In this document: positions 50,369 to 60,081 of the stretch, one piece after another
How the letters are laid out: every line of letters starts with the position of its first letter
Numbering within the stretch: position 1 is the stretch's first letter
Source of the DNA: Pedobacter ureilyticus
GTDB lineage: Bacteria; Bacteroidota; Bacteroidia; Sphingobacteriales; Sphingobacteriaceae
Length of the DNA: 64,000 nt
NCBI RefSeq assembly: GCF_005925345.1
Contig: NZ_SSHJ01000012.1
Coordinates: 62,001 to 126,000 of the forward strand
Direction of reading: 5' to 3'
The notes under the pieces: model-generated
What the model was told of the DNA's origin: nothing
The model's input: the letters and a program-made list of their open reading frames with translations, nothing else
Database searches by the model: none
Position numbers and translations under genes: made by a program

Positions 50369-52468
50369 TTAATAGAATTTCACTCTATTGTCTTTTATAT
50401 CGCTTTTTTCTTGCAATGCTTGGAAAGCACTACCCAATGCACGTTGGCTAATGTTCATTAGCATGCTTTCTTTTTGTTTAAATGTATTTGCCAAAGGCGC
50501 TGGATTTGTAAAACCGTCTACCACAAAAACATATACACCTCTATCGCCGGTAATAGCTTTAGATAATTTACCAACTTGAGAACCAAATACCGTACCCACC
50601 ACTTTGTTTTCTTGTGATAAACCCGGAATAATTGGATTAGCAAACACCATATTTTGAACTGGAACGGCTGTTTTGCCAACTTTAGAGGCTACTGCATTGA
50701 TATTTGAAGCACCTGACAAAGCTTTATCAAACTTCTCGGTTAACATTTTAGCTTTTTTAGCGTTTAAAACTTGAGGCTCGATTTGTTTCTTCACATCTTC
50801 TAAAGAAAGCTGTCCTTTAGGTTTAATGCTAGTTACCTGAGCAACTACATAAGCATTATCCATATTGTAAACTTGCGCTAAAACTTCGCCTTTATCTGCC
50901 TCATAGGCATCTCTAATTAACTGACGTGGATTATCTAAACCTGGAGCATAACCTTGAGTAGCTGTAATTCTATCTGCTAAACCAACGGTGTAACCTTGTT
51001 TTTGAGCTAAAGCACTAAAGTTGTCAGATTTAACTTCGGCTAAGAAAGCATTTGCTTTTTTATAGGCCGCATCTCTTGTTTTTTGGCTAGGAGCTAAAGT
51101 TTTTTCGATGTAAGCTAGCTTTACTACTTTAGAAGAACCTACTTGTTTTTCGATTTTGATAACGTGAACGCCAAATTGAGATTTAACTACTTTAATATCG
51201 CCAGGGCGACCATCAAAAGCTGCATTTTCAAACTCTGGCACCATAGCACCACGTGCAAACGTACCTAAATCGCCTCCCTGGTCTTTAGAACCATCAACAC
51301 TGTATTTTTTAGCTAATTCTGCAAAACTACTTCCGCCTTGTGCTAAGGCTTTTAAAGAATCTGCTAACTTAACGGCTTTATCATCGCCACCAACTTGAGC
51401 TGGGTTAATTAAGATATGACTAGCCTTTACTGAATCTGGAGAGAAACGGCTATCAATCACTTTAACTAATTTATATGAGTTGCCAGAGAATTTAGGTCCG
51501 TAGAAACTACCTGCTGAATAGTTAAAAATTACCGAATCTACGGCTGGATCTAATTTACCTTTAGAAAGGTAAGTATAAGGCACTTTAACATCTGAATTGT
51601 TAGCAGCAAACAAAGAGTCGTTTGGTGTGGTTTTGAAATCTGCCGCCAACTTCTCTACTTGAGATTTTACAATTGCACTGTCTGCAGCAGTTGGTTGGAT
51701 ACTGAAAGACACATATTGCAAATCTCTTGTTTCTTGAGGATTATCGAAACGTTTTTTATTTTCTTCGTAGTAAGCTTTATAGTCTGCATCTTCTAGCTTA
51801 ACGTTAGCATCTAAGATAGAGCTATAGTCAAGGTTTACATATTTAAAGTTTACCAGTTTGTTACGGTTCAGGTATTCATCGTTAGCTTCTAAGCTAGAAA
51901 CGTAAACAGAATTGCTGATCAACTTGGTGTATTTTTGTTGTAAAGCTTGTTTTTCGATTTCACTTTCTAGCAGCAACCATTGTTGAGCCAATTGAGGGTT
52001 TTGGCTTTTTGATTTTAAAGAAGAGATGACAGCAGCTCTATCAAATTCTCCAGTTTGTGGATTACCGAAATACTGCGTAATCAATGGACTAGGGTTTTTG
52101 CCTTGTACCAGATCAAAAAGTTCATCTGCAGATACAGTTAAACCAACACGTTCAAATTCTTTACCCAAAACCACGGTAGCAATTTCAGATTGCCAAGCTT
52201 GATCTACCGCCATTGCTTGCATTTGCGGGTTCATTACACCACCATATTGTTGCTTAAATTGAGCAGAAGTTTGCTCTACTTTAGCATTAAATTGATCGTA
52301 TTTAATAGCTTCGCCATCAATAGAACCTACTTCAGTTCTTGAACTTGCTCCAAATATTGCCGAACCTTGTTGCAATAATGGTTCTAAAACAAATAACGCC
52401 AATACTACTGCGATACCTCCTACCAAGAAATAGCCCATTTTGGTACGCATGAAAGTCATTAAACCCAT
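50369..52468 (-). CDS. PpiD/SurA-like peptidylprolyl isomerase
   Basis: Membrane-anchored periplasmic folding factor, 699 residues. A single helix at about 12-32 follows a short cytosolic start; then SurA-N-like helical chaperone regions (about 50-330), a parvulin domain near 345-440 (VKASHILINP, GGDLGTFARGAMVPEFENAAF, FGVHVIKIE), and a second, poorly conserved parvulin-like or helical domain to the C-terminus. It assists folding of exported and outer membrane proteins. It is downstream of lptC on the same strand, a common order in this phylum. Confidence 0.92.
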   Translation of the reverse strand: MGLMTFMRTKMGYFLVGGIAVVLALFVLEPLLQQGSAIFGASSRTEVGSIDGEAIKYDQFNAKVEQTSAQFKQQYGGVMNPQMQAMAVDQAWQSEIATVVLGKEFERVGLTVSADELFDLVQGKNPSPLITQYFGNPQTGEFDRAAVISSLKSKSQNPQLAQQWLLLESEIEKQALQQKYTKLISNSVYVSSLEANDEYLNRNKLVNFKYVNLDYSSILDANVKLEDADYKAYYEENKKRFDNPQETRDLQYVSFSIQPTAADSAIVKSQVEKLAADFKTTPNDSLFAANNSDVKVPYTYLSKGKLDPAVDSVIFNYSAGSFYGPKFSGNSYKLVKVIDSRFSPDSVKASHILINPAQVGGDDKAVKLADSLKALAQGGSSFAELAKKYSVDGSKDQGGDLGTFARGAMVPEFENAAFDGRPGDIKVVKSQFGVHVIKIEKQVGSSKVVKLAYIEKTLAPSQKTRDAAYKKANAFLAEVKSDNFSALAQKQGYTVGLADRITATQGYAPGLDNPRQLIRDAYEADKGEVLAQVYNMDNAYVVAQVTSIKPKGQLSLEDVKKQIEPQVLNAKKAKMLTEKFDKALSGASNINAVASKVGKTAVPVQNMVFANPIIPGLSQENKVVGTVFGSQVGKLSKAITGDRGVYVFVVDGFTNPAPLANTFKQKESMLMNISQRALGSAFQALQEKSDIKDNRVKFY

Positions 52469-52598
52469 ATTATTCTTTATATTAATTTTATTTTAAGAGG
52501 GCGCAAGATACAAATTTGAAACAAATTAGGAAATATTAAATTTCAATTGTTTTTCGAGTTGAAAACTAAGGAGATACAGCAGCCAAATATGGTTCAAA

Positions 52599-53231
52599 CT
52601 ATGGCAGTTTCCCATTCTCTACATTAGCCTGCCCTGATGGCATGGTAATACTGTAAGTGCTAAAATCTTGCGGTGCCGAAAAACTTGTACCATTAAGAAT
52701 ATTGCCATCTTTTGTGGTTACTGTACCTGCAGGAGAAGTATACAAACGTTTATTTTCGTCCCAAGTAAGTTCTTCGGTTGTAAAGGTCATGTTATCGGTA
52801 ACTACTACCACGTTTTTCCGGAAAATGGTTATTCTTTCTGTTTCCTTATTTATAGCGTAATCTGATGTGATACTGCCTTTGGTTTTCAGAAAATCATCTA
52901 AAAAATAGATTTTTACCCCTTTTGGCATTTCGCTGTAAACCGCACCAGTAGATGGCTTAACCTTATCTAAAATTGGGGCATAACCTTTAGCCTTTACTTT
53001 AGCAGAATCGCTGTAAATTACTTCTACGCCATAAGTGCGGTCTTTACTTAGCGTAACTTTTTTAGCATCAATGGCAGATACTTTTTTTAAGTCGTCACCT
53101 TCGCAGGAAGAGAGCAGAAGGAGCAAAGACCAAAGACCAAAGGACAAGGAGTATAGGAGTCTGACTTCCGGTTTTCGGAAACCGAAGATCAAACACCAAA
53201 TACTAAAATCTTTCCTATTACCGCTATTCAA
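52599..53231 (-). CDS. lptC: LPS export protein LptC (periplasmic), lipoprotein-like start
   Basis: Part of the Lpt bridge that moves lipopolysaccharide to the outer membrane. The LptC beta-jellyroll covers about 50-205 (KVTLSKDRTYGVEVIYSDSAKVKAKGYAP, ENKRLYTSPAGTVTTKDGNILNGTSFSA split at NKRLY). The start is unclear: no ATG is available; TTG codons at 53231, 53192 and 53147 are possible. The last gives a short lipoprotein signal SFGLWSLLLLLSSC, so the Cys (residue 43 of the longest form) is probably lipidated. The DNA of the N-terminus (53100-53220) consists of spacer-type words (AAAGACCAAAGACC, a GGTTTTCGGAAACC hairpin). Confidence 0.8.
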   Translation of the reverse strand: MNSGNRKDFSIWCLIFGFRKPEVRLLYSLSFGLWSLLLLLSSCEGDDLKKVSAIDAKKVTLSKDRTYGVEVIYSDSAKVKAKGYAPILDKVKPSTGAVYSEMPKGVKIYFLDDFLKTKGSITSDYAINKETERITIFRKNVVVVTDNMTFTTEELTWDENKRLYTSPAGTVTTKDGNILNGTSFSAPQDFSTYSITMPSGQANVENGKLP

Positions 53232-53290
53232 TATGCTGTTCTTTTAACGCTATACTTCTTTGGTCTTTCAGCTTTTTGCTTTTAGCCTTG

Positions 53291-54601
53291 TTAATCAAAC
53301 TTAAACCTTTGGAACCACTTATCGTTTAACATGAAACCTAAATGGAAAGTAACATAACGCTCTTGGATTAGCCCATTAGTTATTTTACCTCTTCTGCCCA
53401 CCTCGGCAGAGACATTCATTTTGTAGAACGATGACCTTCCATAAGCAGATTTCAACGGCAAACCTAATCCGAAAGTCACCCCCATTTGTTTCACATCTTG
53501 GTTATTCATTTGGATATAGGTTTTATCGTAAGTTAAGCCTAAGCGATAATCTACCCTATTGAAATAACCATTAATTGAGGTTATGTCTGGCGTAAATTGC
53601 CCACCAACAGAAACGCCATAGGTATTTTGAAGGTTTTGATTTACATTATCGATAGTCATTTGAGACCATTTACCCATACGATAATCTGCACCTATTAACC
53701 ACTTGTTTTCTTTCTGTAAAGTAAACCCGAAGTTGTGCATTAACGGCAGCTTAAGATTTGTCTTTCCGTTTTCTATAAAATCTAACGTATCTAGCGCTGA
53801 TTGTGCATTGCCCTGAGAGTCTTTGTTGTAAATAGTAGTGTATTGGCTTCTTTCTGAATTTAATTTAGAACTAGCAGAACCTGAGTAGCCAAGCACTAAA
53901 GATGTTTTATTGCCTAAACGGAAATCGTACTGCACACCGTAGCTAAAATTCATACCGTAAATGCTATTCTTTACTTGGTCGCGAGAATTAACCGCACCTA
54001 ATTCTGCTATTTCTGTAGCCCTGCTCTGAATTAAGTTACCGAAAAGATATTCTGCATTTGCTCCTACCCTAAAATGATCGCCAAATTGGATACCATAACC
54101 AATGTAAGCCTTAGATAATCCTCCTTCGCCATTATATAAATAATCCACTGTTTTAGCGTTAGTGCCCGTACCTATGGTAGTGGTGTTTTTAAAATCGTAA
54201 CCAAGCTCTGAGTAAGGTAAAATACCAATGCTCACTGCCGATTTTTGAGTTAGCGGAAATGCCATAGCAACATGGCTTAACGAAGAATTGAAGCTTGTTT
54301 CGCTCAAATTACTGGTTCTTAACTCGGTAGAGCTACCAGACACGCCAATATCTAAAGTTGTTAAGTTAATACCCGCATAAGAAGCCGGGTTTTGCATATT
54401 GATATTATTGATATAGCTAGACCTGAAAACACCTGCGCCAATACCACCCATACCTCTTTGTTGCGGCAATACAGAACCTCTTAGGTTACCTAAGCCAAAT
54501 TTAGAATAGGGAGACTGTACTGTTGTTTGCGCATAAGCACCTATCGAAAGCGTTAGCAAAGAAAGCGTTGCAATATATACACACTTAATTTTAATGTTCA
54601 T
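53291..54601 (-). CDS. Outer membrane beta-barrel protein
   Basis: 436 residues from the ATG at 54601, one base after the coaX stop; an in-frame ATG 21 bases upstream overlaps coaX. Signal peptide about 1-24 (IGAYA-Q). The mature part is a barrel: YSKFGLGNLRGSVLPQQRGMGGIGAGVFRSSYINNINPAS is the usual start of OmpP1/FadL-like or PorV-like Bacteroidota barrels, and the chain ends in a strand KWFQRFKF. It sits between coaX and lptC, as in many Bacteroidota, and is likely an envelope protein of unknown substrate. Confidence 0.85.
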   Translation of the reverse strand: MNIKIKCVYIATLSLLTLSIGAYAQTTVQSPYSKFGLGNLRGSVLPQQRGMGGIGAGVFRSSYINNINMQNPASYAGINLTTLDIGVSGSSTELRTSNLSETSFNSSLSHVAMAFPLTQKSAVSIGILPYSELGYDFKNTTTIGTGTNAKTVDYLYNGEGGLSKAYIGYGIQFGDHFRVGANAEYLFGNLIQSRATEIAELGAVNSRDQVKNSIYGMNFSYGVQYDFRLGNKTSLVLGYSGSASSKLNSERSQYTTIYNKDSQGNAQSALDTLDFIENGKTNLKLPLMHNFGFTLQKENKWLIGADYRMGKWSQMTIDNVNQNLQNTYGVSVGGQFTPDITSINGYFNRVDYRLGLTYDKTYIQMNNQDVKQMGVTFGLGLPLKSAYGRSSFYKMNVSAEVGRRGKITNGLIQERYVTFHLGFMLNDKWFQRFKFD

Positions 54602-54602
54602 T

Positions 54603-55340
54603 TTATAATGTAATAACTTCATTCAAGCCTTTTAAAACCAAATATGGTTCGTGAGTAATCTGGGCGGCAAATATGCTATTTTTTAATTGCTTAGTCAAAA
54701 AAACCGAGTCGCCTCCAGTCATTACCACCTTTAAATTTTTATTTTTTTTATGCTCTAGGGCAATAAATCCCTCTATTTCGTTAAGTGCCCCTTGCAAAAC
54801 GCCTCGTTTAATTGCCTTATTTGTATTGGTTCCTTCTTCAATTTCTGCTTCTGTTTTATCCCACTCTACCAAAGGCAAACGGCCAGTATAATGGTTCAAA
54901 GCCTTAAAACGCATATTTAAACCTAAACTTATACTTCCGCCAAAGTATTCGTCGTTCGCCGTAAGCACATCATAAGTGATACAAGTCCCAGCATCAATCA
55001 TCAAGGTATGATCTCCGTTGTATAGACAATGTGCCGCTACAACTTTTGCCCATCTATCTAGTCCCAAAGTTTCAGGACTTTCGTAGTAGTTTTTAATTTT
55101 ACCCGTTATTTTAGTGCTAAAACGAATATAATTGGTGTGCACATTTAGCAATGCTTCTAGATTTTCTATCTGATTGCTCACACTAGAGACCGTAGAATTT
55201 TCTATCCGATATTCGGTAATGAGCTGTAAGAGATTTTGCTCTTCAACCCTTTCAAGTTGCTGGAAATAAATGAGTTCTTTTTGCTCAAAGATTGCTAGTT
55301 TACTATAGGTATTGCCGATATCTATGACCAGATTATGCAT
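54603..55340 (-). CDS. coaX: Type III pantothenate kinase
   Basis: First step of coenzyme A synthesis: phosphorylates pantothenate. 245 residues, ASKHA fold. The first phosphate motif is DIGNT with Asp7, the catalytic GLDR at 93-96 has the general-base Asp95, and the second phosphate motif is DAGTC with Asp116; VVMTGGDS is the adenosine motif. Its stop is immediately followed by the start of the barrel gene, so they are coexpressed. Confidence 0.95.
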   Translation of the reverse strand: MHNLVIDIGNTYSKLAIFEQKELIYFQQLERVEEQNLLQLITEYRIENSTVSSVSNQIENLEALLNVHTNYIRFSTKITGKIKNYYESPETLGLDRWAKVVAAHCLYNGDHTLMIDAGTCITYDVLTANDEYFGGSISLGLNMRFKALNHYTGRLPLVEWDKTEAEIEEGTNTNKAIKRGVLQGALNEIEGFIALEHKKNKNLKVVMTGGDSVFLTKQLKNSIFAAQITHEPYLVLKGLNEVITL

Positions 55341-55485
55341 TAAATATTTACGTTACCCAACAACAAATTACGAATAGGAAGAAACGTCTATTAGTTTCAT
55401 GCCACAAAGCTATTAATCTTTGGCAAGTTTCGAGGTATCAATTTGTTAAAAAAGGTTAAAGCAAGACGTTTAGTTAATAATACCA

Positions 55486-55606
55486 GCCACAGATGCACAG
55501 ATTTATCATACTTAAATAATAGAACTAATGCGCCAATTCGTAACCTATACTAGATATCGGACGATGTATAATTATTTCTAACCAAATAAATCTGTGCATC
55601 TGTGGC
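55486..55606. repeat. MITE-like element, copy A, 121 bases
   Basis: A perfect 21-base terminal inverted repeat: GCCACAGATGCACAGATTTA plus T (55486-55506) and its inverse (55586-55606). The interior (79 bases) is AT-rich with no gene. The element ends 5 bases before the stop of the gene at 55612. Same family as 37708-37846 and 31280-31335. Confidence 0.9.
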
Positions 55607-55611
55607 AAAAC

Positions 55612-56589
55612 CTAAACAAACAGAAAGTACTGGATACAGATAACCAGAATGGCGAAGAGCGTTTCGTAAAACCAGCGCTTTTTGGCATTTGAGAAATAGT
55701 AGGCCAACAAAACGGCGCCCGCAGGTACGCAAAGCAAGAAATGAGCCACGGTAACTCCTCTTTTTGTATAGAAACTAAATATGCTTACCAAAAACATAAA
55801 AAACAACATCTGAAAGGCTTTACGAGTACTGATAAAGCTCCTAAAAAAGTTTTCACGCAGTTGCAGAGCGGCCAATATCATGATAATGCCTACTGGAATA
55901 AGCACTAGGTAATCGTCATAATTAATCTGCAGGTTATGAGGAAATTTGTTGGTTAAAGGTTGCCAAATATCAATGAAACGATGAATATTGTCATTCCAAT
56001 AATAAAACACCGCTACAAACATAAAAATGGTTAAAAAACCGAGAAGACCAGAAATCCACTCACGCCAGCTAAAAGCACGATACATCAACAAACTTAACCA
56101 CAACATTAACAACATGAGAATAAAAGGAAAGTAAATTAGTGTACCTATGGCAATGATCATTCCCACATCAAACATGATACTCATTGCACTACTGGTTTTA
56201 GACAACTTTAAGAATTTATCTATGATAATGATGAGGAGGAAATTACAAATTAAAGCGGGGCTCAGTATAAGGAACTGAAGAAACAAACTAGTTCCGGTAA
56301 CGTAAAGCAGTGCTGGCAAATAGCTAGGCTTAGCCAACAAACCGTGGTTGTTTATAATTCTATTGAAAATAAGCGCTTGCACCAAAGTAATTAACGCGGC
56401 AAGAACCACATTTGCTTCAGAAGAAAGGGCATCTTTAGGAAGGTTAATGAACAGTTTGGTGTAAGGTTCTAAGATTTCGAAACTTAGCTCCGGAGGCAAA
56501 TTTAAAAAGATAGCAATCCGCATAAAGATGAGGTATGCCACCAATAGCAATAAATTAAGAGGATGTAAGCTTCTAAACTGGTTAATCAT
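55612..56589 (-). CDS. DUF6427-like polytopic membrane protein
   Basis: 325 residues with about eight or nine membrane helices spread over the full length, short loops, and a basic C-terminal loop FSNAKKRW. The start is MINQFRSLHPLNLLLLVAYLI, split by a Pro-Leu typical of this Bacteroidota family. No catalytic motif is visible. It lies beyond the MITE-like element from coaX and 86 bases downstream of a glycosyltransferase gene; the position suggests a link to cell-surface synthesis. Confidence 0.75.
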   Translation of the reverse strand: MINQFRSLHPLNLLLLVAYLIFMRIAIFLNLPPELSFEILEPYTKLFINLPKDALSSEANVVLAALITLVQALIFNRIINNHGLLAKPSYLPALLYVTGTSLFLQFLILSPALICNFLLIIIIDKFLKLSKTSSAMSIMFDVGMIIAIGTLIYFPFILMLLMLWLSLLMYRAFSWREWISGLLGFLTIFMFVAVFYYWNDNIHRFIDIWQPLTNKFPHNLQINYDDYLVLIPVGIIMILAALQLRENFFRSFISTRKAFQMLFFMFLVSIFSFYTKRGVTVAHFLLCVPAGAVLLAYYFSNAKKRWFYETLFAILVICIQYFLFV

Positions 56590-56675
56590 GCTTTTTTAGT
56601 GCCAAAAGCTGAATGCTAAAAGCGGAAAGCGCCTTTACTCTTTTTTAAATCAACACTACTACAAAGTAAAGAAAT

Positions 56676-57662
56676 TTATCTGGCAAAAGTATTTACCGTA
56701 TGCGCAATAATTGCGGCAGTTTCATCAGGAAAATCGAATTGATGCTCTTGTGGCTTAGTTACAAAATCCTTTAAGATAGGCACCCAATTGTGATTACTAC
56801 CCCAAATTACAGGCAAACCAAACTGCTTTAAAGCATAAGCGTTACACTGTTGCTCGTACTGAAAACGCATGGGCGCAACCATCAATTTTTTACCTAAATG
56901 CAGTGCCTCTGCCGGGCCTTCGAAACCACCACCTGTAAAAACCCCTTCGCAACTTGCCATGCTCTTGTTAAACTTTTCGTTATCGATTGGTTCTACAAAA
57001 ACATTTCCATCAGCATAAGCTACTTTGGTGTGCTTAGAAAAAACCTCCCATCGCACCAGTGGTATTTGTTTTAGCACATTCACTAAAGCTTTGTCATCAA
57101 TTGCTGGCAAATACACGGTGTAATGTCCCAAATTTGTTGGCTGCAACTGTCTAATCTCACTCCTGATTACAGGTTTGTAAATAAAATCATCGTACCTATC
57201 AAAATGGAAACCAATATGATGTGTGGTGGGCGCATACCTACTTAAAATGAGCTTACCCCAATCTACCGTTTTTGGGCGAGGAACCTTTTTTGATTTAAAA
57301 GAAGCCTGATGGCTCAACGATACACTTTCCACACCTTGCATCCTGCAAGCCCAAGCAGAAATAGGTTCAAAATCGTTCAAGATGAGGTTATAATCTTTTA
57401 ATGGAATGGCATTCATGTCTTTTCTAAATTGAAAAAGATTCATGTTTTTCCAGGTTTTATAATGATCTACACCTCCTTTTTTACCAAAAACAAAGCTAAA
57501 TCCATGAAAATTATACTTAATTTCTTGACTTAGTTTTACGTCTACCTGCGTACCCGAAATCAGCAAATCTACCTCACCATGTTGCTGTAAAAGTGGAACT
57601 ATTTCCCTTGCTCTGCTCACATGTCCGTTTCCCGTTCCCTGTATGGCATAAAGTATCTTCAT
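56676..57662 (-). CDS. Glycosyltransferase family protein (GT-B, MJ1255-like)
   Basis: 328 residues. The N-terminal GT-B motif MKILYAIQGTGNGHVSRAREI resembles MurG/UDP-glucuronosyl-type transferases, and the C-terminal FTGGGFEGPAEALHLGKKLMVAPMRFQYEQQCNA, split by Gly-rich turns, is the donor-binding region. It acts on a nucleotide sugar in the cytosol or at the membrane surface. It lies 95 bases downstream of a LpxH-like phosphoesterase gene, a common pairing in Bacteroidota that points to glycolipid or lipid A related synthesis. Confidence 0.88.
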   Translation of the reverse strand: MKILYAIQGTGNGHVSRAREIVPLLQQHGEVDLLISGTQVDVKLSQEIKYNFHGFSFVFGKKGGVDHYKTWKNMNLFQFRKDMNAIPLKDYNLILNDFEPISAWACRMQGVESVSLSHQASFKSKKVPRPKTVDWGKLILSRYAPTTHHIGFHFDRYDDFIYKPVIRSEIRQLQPTNLGHYTVYLPAIDDKALVNVLKQIPLVRWEVFSKHTKVAYADGNVFVEPIDNEKFNKSMASCEGVFTGGGFEGPAEALHLGKKLMVAPMRFQYEQQCNAYALKQFGLPVIWGSNHNWVPILKDFVTKPQEHQFDFPDETAAIIAHTVNTFAR

Positions 57663-57757
57663 TCGGCTTCTAATATCTAGATTTTTCGGCAGTATTTATA
57701 GTTTTAATTGATTTGACGCTATTAGCATTTTTTGGCCAATGATGATGATTTTAGCTC

Positions 57758-58609
57758 TTAGGCAATTTCTAACTTAATTTTCTGCAATAATATATTTACA
57801 TCAAGCTTTCCATGTAGATCTTCACTATCAGAGAGTTCGCCCATTTCAACTTCATCTTTCACAAAGTCTTTTGCCTCATATTTAAAAATCTCCCAATTAC
57901 CTTCGTAGTACTCTAAGGCAGTTAAATTTTCTACCCAATCGCCACTATTCAAGTACGTCACCTCTCCATTATTTGCAAAAATGTTTCTTTTTTCTGGCTG
58001 ATGGATGTGCCCACAAACTACATACTGATACCCATTTTCTATAGCCAGCTCTGCTGCGGTTTCCTCAAAACTATTGATAAATTTTACGGCATCTTTAAAT
58101 TTGGCTTTTATTTTTTTAGAAAAACTCATTTTTTCCCTACCAAAAAAAGTAAGCATAGCGTTAACTATGCTATTCAGTAGAATTAACGTATCATAACCCA
58201 CCGCACCCAACTTGGCTAGCCATTTAGAGTGTTGCATGGTTACATCGAAAATATCGCCGTGAAAAAACCACGCCTTCTTCCCGTCTAACTCCAAAATGAG
58301 CTTGTTTTGTAAATGGAAAGAACCTAAATTCATATCTGCAAATTTTCGAAGCAGCTCATCGTGGTTGCCCGTTAAGTAGTACACGTTTACACCCTCGGCA
58401 ACAAATTTCATCAGCTTTCGCAAAATTTTCATGTGCGTTTCTGGCCAATAACGCTTGCTAAACTGCCAAATATCAATAATATCTCCATTAAGAACCAGTG
58501 TTTTTGGCTTAATACTTTTGAGGTATTTTAACAATTCTTTGGCATGGCAGCCATAGGTGCCCAAATGCACATCAGAAATCACTACAATTTCTACATTTCT
58601 TTTCTCCAT
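57758..58609 (-). CDS. Metallophosphoesterase, UDP-2,3-diacylglucosamine diphosphatase-like
   Basis: 283 residues. The calcineurin-like motifs appear in order: SDVHLG with Asp13 and His15, LNGDIIDIW, YLTGNHDE and CGHIHQPE. In this clade (LpxH/LpxH2-like) the enzyme hydrolyses UDP-2,3-diacylglucosamine in lipid A synthesis; the sequence is closer to the LpxH2-type than to E. coli LpxH, so the substrate is inferred. The acidic end (DEVEMGELSDSEDLHG) is unusual. It neighbours a glycosyltransferase gene. Confidence 0.87.
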   Translation of the reverse strand: MEKRNVEIVVISDVHLGTYGCHAKELLKYLKSIKPKTLVLNGDIIDIWQFSKRYWPETHMKILRKLMKFVAEGVNVYYLTGNHDELLRKFADMNLGSFHLQNKLILELDGKKAWFFHGDIFDVTMQHSKWLAKLGAVGYDTLILLNSIVNAMLTFFGREKMSFSKKIKAKFKDAVKFINSFEETAAELAIENGYQYVVCGHIHQPEKRNIFANNGEVTYLNSGDWVENLTALEYYEGNWEIFKYEAKDFVKDEVEMGELSDSEDLHGKLDVNILLQKIKLEIA

Positions 58610-58677
58610 GAGTAAATTTTAGAGATAAAAATTTTAGGCCTTCTAAGCAGAAAGCTCCAATTTCTTTGTAAGACTTA

Positions 58678-58770
58678 TCAATCTTCGTCTTCGCCAACGG
58701 TTAACTCGTAAGGACTAAAGAAAAAAGCTACAAAAAGAACCAAGCACACAATCAGAAATAGTTCAAGCAT
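58678..58770 (-). CDS. Small membrane protein, 30 residues
   Basis: An ATG at 58770 opens MLELFLIVCLVLFVAFFFSP, then YELTVGEDED and a stop. It has one hydrophobic helix and an acidic tail. It lies 69 bases upstream of the phosphoesterase gene on the same strand. The clean helix-tail pattern is suggestive, but such a short frame could be chance. Confidence 0.4.
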   Translation of the reverse strand: MLELFLIVCLVLFVAFFFSPYELTVGEDED

Positions 58771-58896
58771 AGTATGAATAATATCTTTCACAAAAGTCTC
58801 CAACACTAATTAACTGATTGTTAAGGCACTGTTATTTTATTTTTTTTAGAAAAGCCAAAACTGTGCTTCTATCTGCTTAGGCCCTTCTTTTCGCTG

Positions 58897-58917
58897 CTCC
58901 CGATAAAAAAATCGGGA
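58897..58917. repeat. Short inverted repeat TCCCGAT/ATCGGGA
   Basis: TCCCGAT, seven A residues, ATCGGGA. It lies within CTGC words typical of Bacteroidota spacer repeats. It has no T-run and is not a plain terminator. Confidence 0.6.
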
Positions 58918-58962
58918 TACGCTGCAACAAGGTTTATGTAACAACGTATGTACATCAAAACC

Positions 58963-58993
58963 TTGCCCAAGCCAAGCTAAATGCTTATTCTTG
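58963..58993 (+). promoter_or_regulatory. Promoter of the acyltransferase gene
   Basis: TTG at 58963-58965 and TATTCTTG at 58986-58993 (one mismatch to TAnnTTTG) are 20 bases apart. This would place the transcript start near 59000, after the ATG at 58981, and so favours the second ATG at 59014. Confidence 0.4.
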
Positions 58994-59013
58994 AAACTTA
59001 TTCTAAAACAAAT

Positions 59014-60081
59014 ATGAGCGCAACTTCTTCATCCTATTCGTTAACATCCAAAGCACATTTCGAAATTTTAGATGGTTTGCGTGGTATAGCTGCTCTTGGT
59101 ATTGTGGTGTTCCATTTTATTGAAATGTACACCCCTCATCCAGATGATTTGATTGCTCATGCTTACTTAGCAGTAGATTTTTTCTTCTGTTTATCGGGCT
59201 TTGTGGTTGCCTATGCCTATGATGATCGCTTGCCGCAAATGGGACTAAAAACTTTCTTCAAGCAGCGGTTAATTAGGCTACATCCGCTGGTAATTTTGGG
59301 CACCCTTTTAGGCTTATTAGGTTTCATATTTGACCCATTTGGCAACCATTGGGAAGCTTACAGTGGATTAAAAATAGCATTACTTGTTGGCGCATCAGTA
59401 TTGATGATCCCCTATCCTATTATTGCAGAGCGAGCTTTTAATAATTTTGGTTTAAATGCCCCTGCTTGGACACTTTTTTGGGAATATGTAGCTAACATTG
59501 TTTATGCCTTGGTATTACATCGCCTTAAAAGAATTTGGCTGTTGCTGTTAACCGTTGTAGCCGCAGCTGGTCTTTTTTACGTTGCAAAGGCGGTTGGCAA
59601 CGTTGGTGGCGGTTGGGCAGGAAGTAATTTTTGGCACGGGGGAGTTAGGGTGGCTTTTTCATTTTTAGCCGGCATGTGTATATTCCGTTATCAGTTTATT
59701 ATTAAAAACCGCTTAGGGTTTCCTTTAATAGCATTGCTGTTAGGCTTGGCATTTTTTGTGCCTTTTAGAGACAACTGGAACTGGCTTGTAGAACCGCTAA
59801 TTATTGTGCTATATTTCCCTTTATTGGTTGCTTTGGGTGCAGGCGCTGCTTTAAACCCAGCGCACCAAAGTATTTGTAGGTTTTCAGGACAAATTTCTTA
59901 TCCGCTTTACATTACCCATTATTTTGTACTTTGGGCTTTTGGCAATTATTACGCACAAGTGCAACCCAACCACCAAACTTTGGCTTGGGTAATTCCGTCG
60001 TTAATTACCGGACAAATTATAATTGCCTATTTGGCTATGAAATTTTACGATTTACCAATTAGGAAGTGGCTTTCGAGATAG
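59014..60081 (+). CDS. Acyltransferase 3 family membrane protein
   Basis: 355 residues from the ATG at 59014; an ATG at 58981 in the same frame would add MLILETYSKTN but overlaps a likely promoter. About ten membrane helices. The family signature is EILDGLRGIAALGIVVFHF (His in helix 1, the acyl-transfer site), AVDFFFCLSGFVVAYAY, and KQRLIRLHPLVILGT with the conserved Arg. Such proteins O-acylate (usually O-acetylate) sugars or lipids on the outside of the inner membrane; the acceptor is unknown. It stands alone on the + strand. Confidence 0.88.
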   Translation: MSATSSSYSLTSKAHFEILDGLRGIAALGIVVFHFIEMYTPHPDDLIAHAYLAVDFFFCLSGFVVAYAYDDRLPQMGLKTFFKQRLIRLHPLVILGTLLGLLGFIFDPFGNHWEAYSGLKIALLVGASVLMIPYPIIAERAFNNFGLNAPAWTLFWEYVANIVYALVLHRLKRIWLLLLTVVAAAGLFYVAKAVGNVGGGWAGSNFWHGGVRVAFSFLAGMCIFRYQFIIKNRLGFPLIALLLGLAFFVPFRDNWNWLVEPLIIVLYFPLLVALGAGAALNPAHQSICRFSGQISYPLYITHYFVLWAFGNYYAQVQPNHQTLAWVIPSLITGQIIIAYLAMKFYDLPIRKWLSR

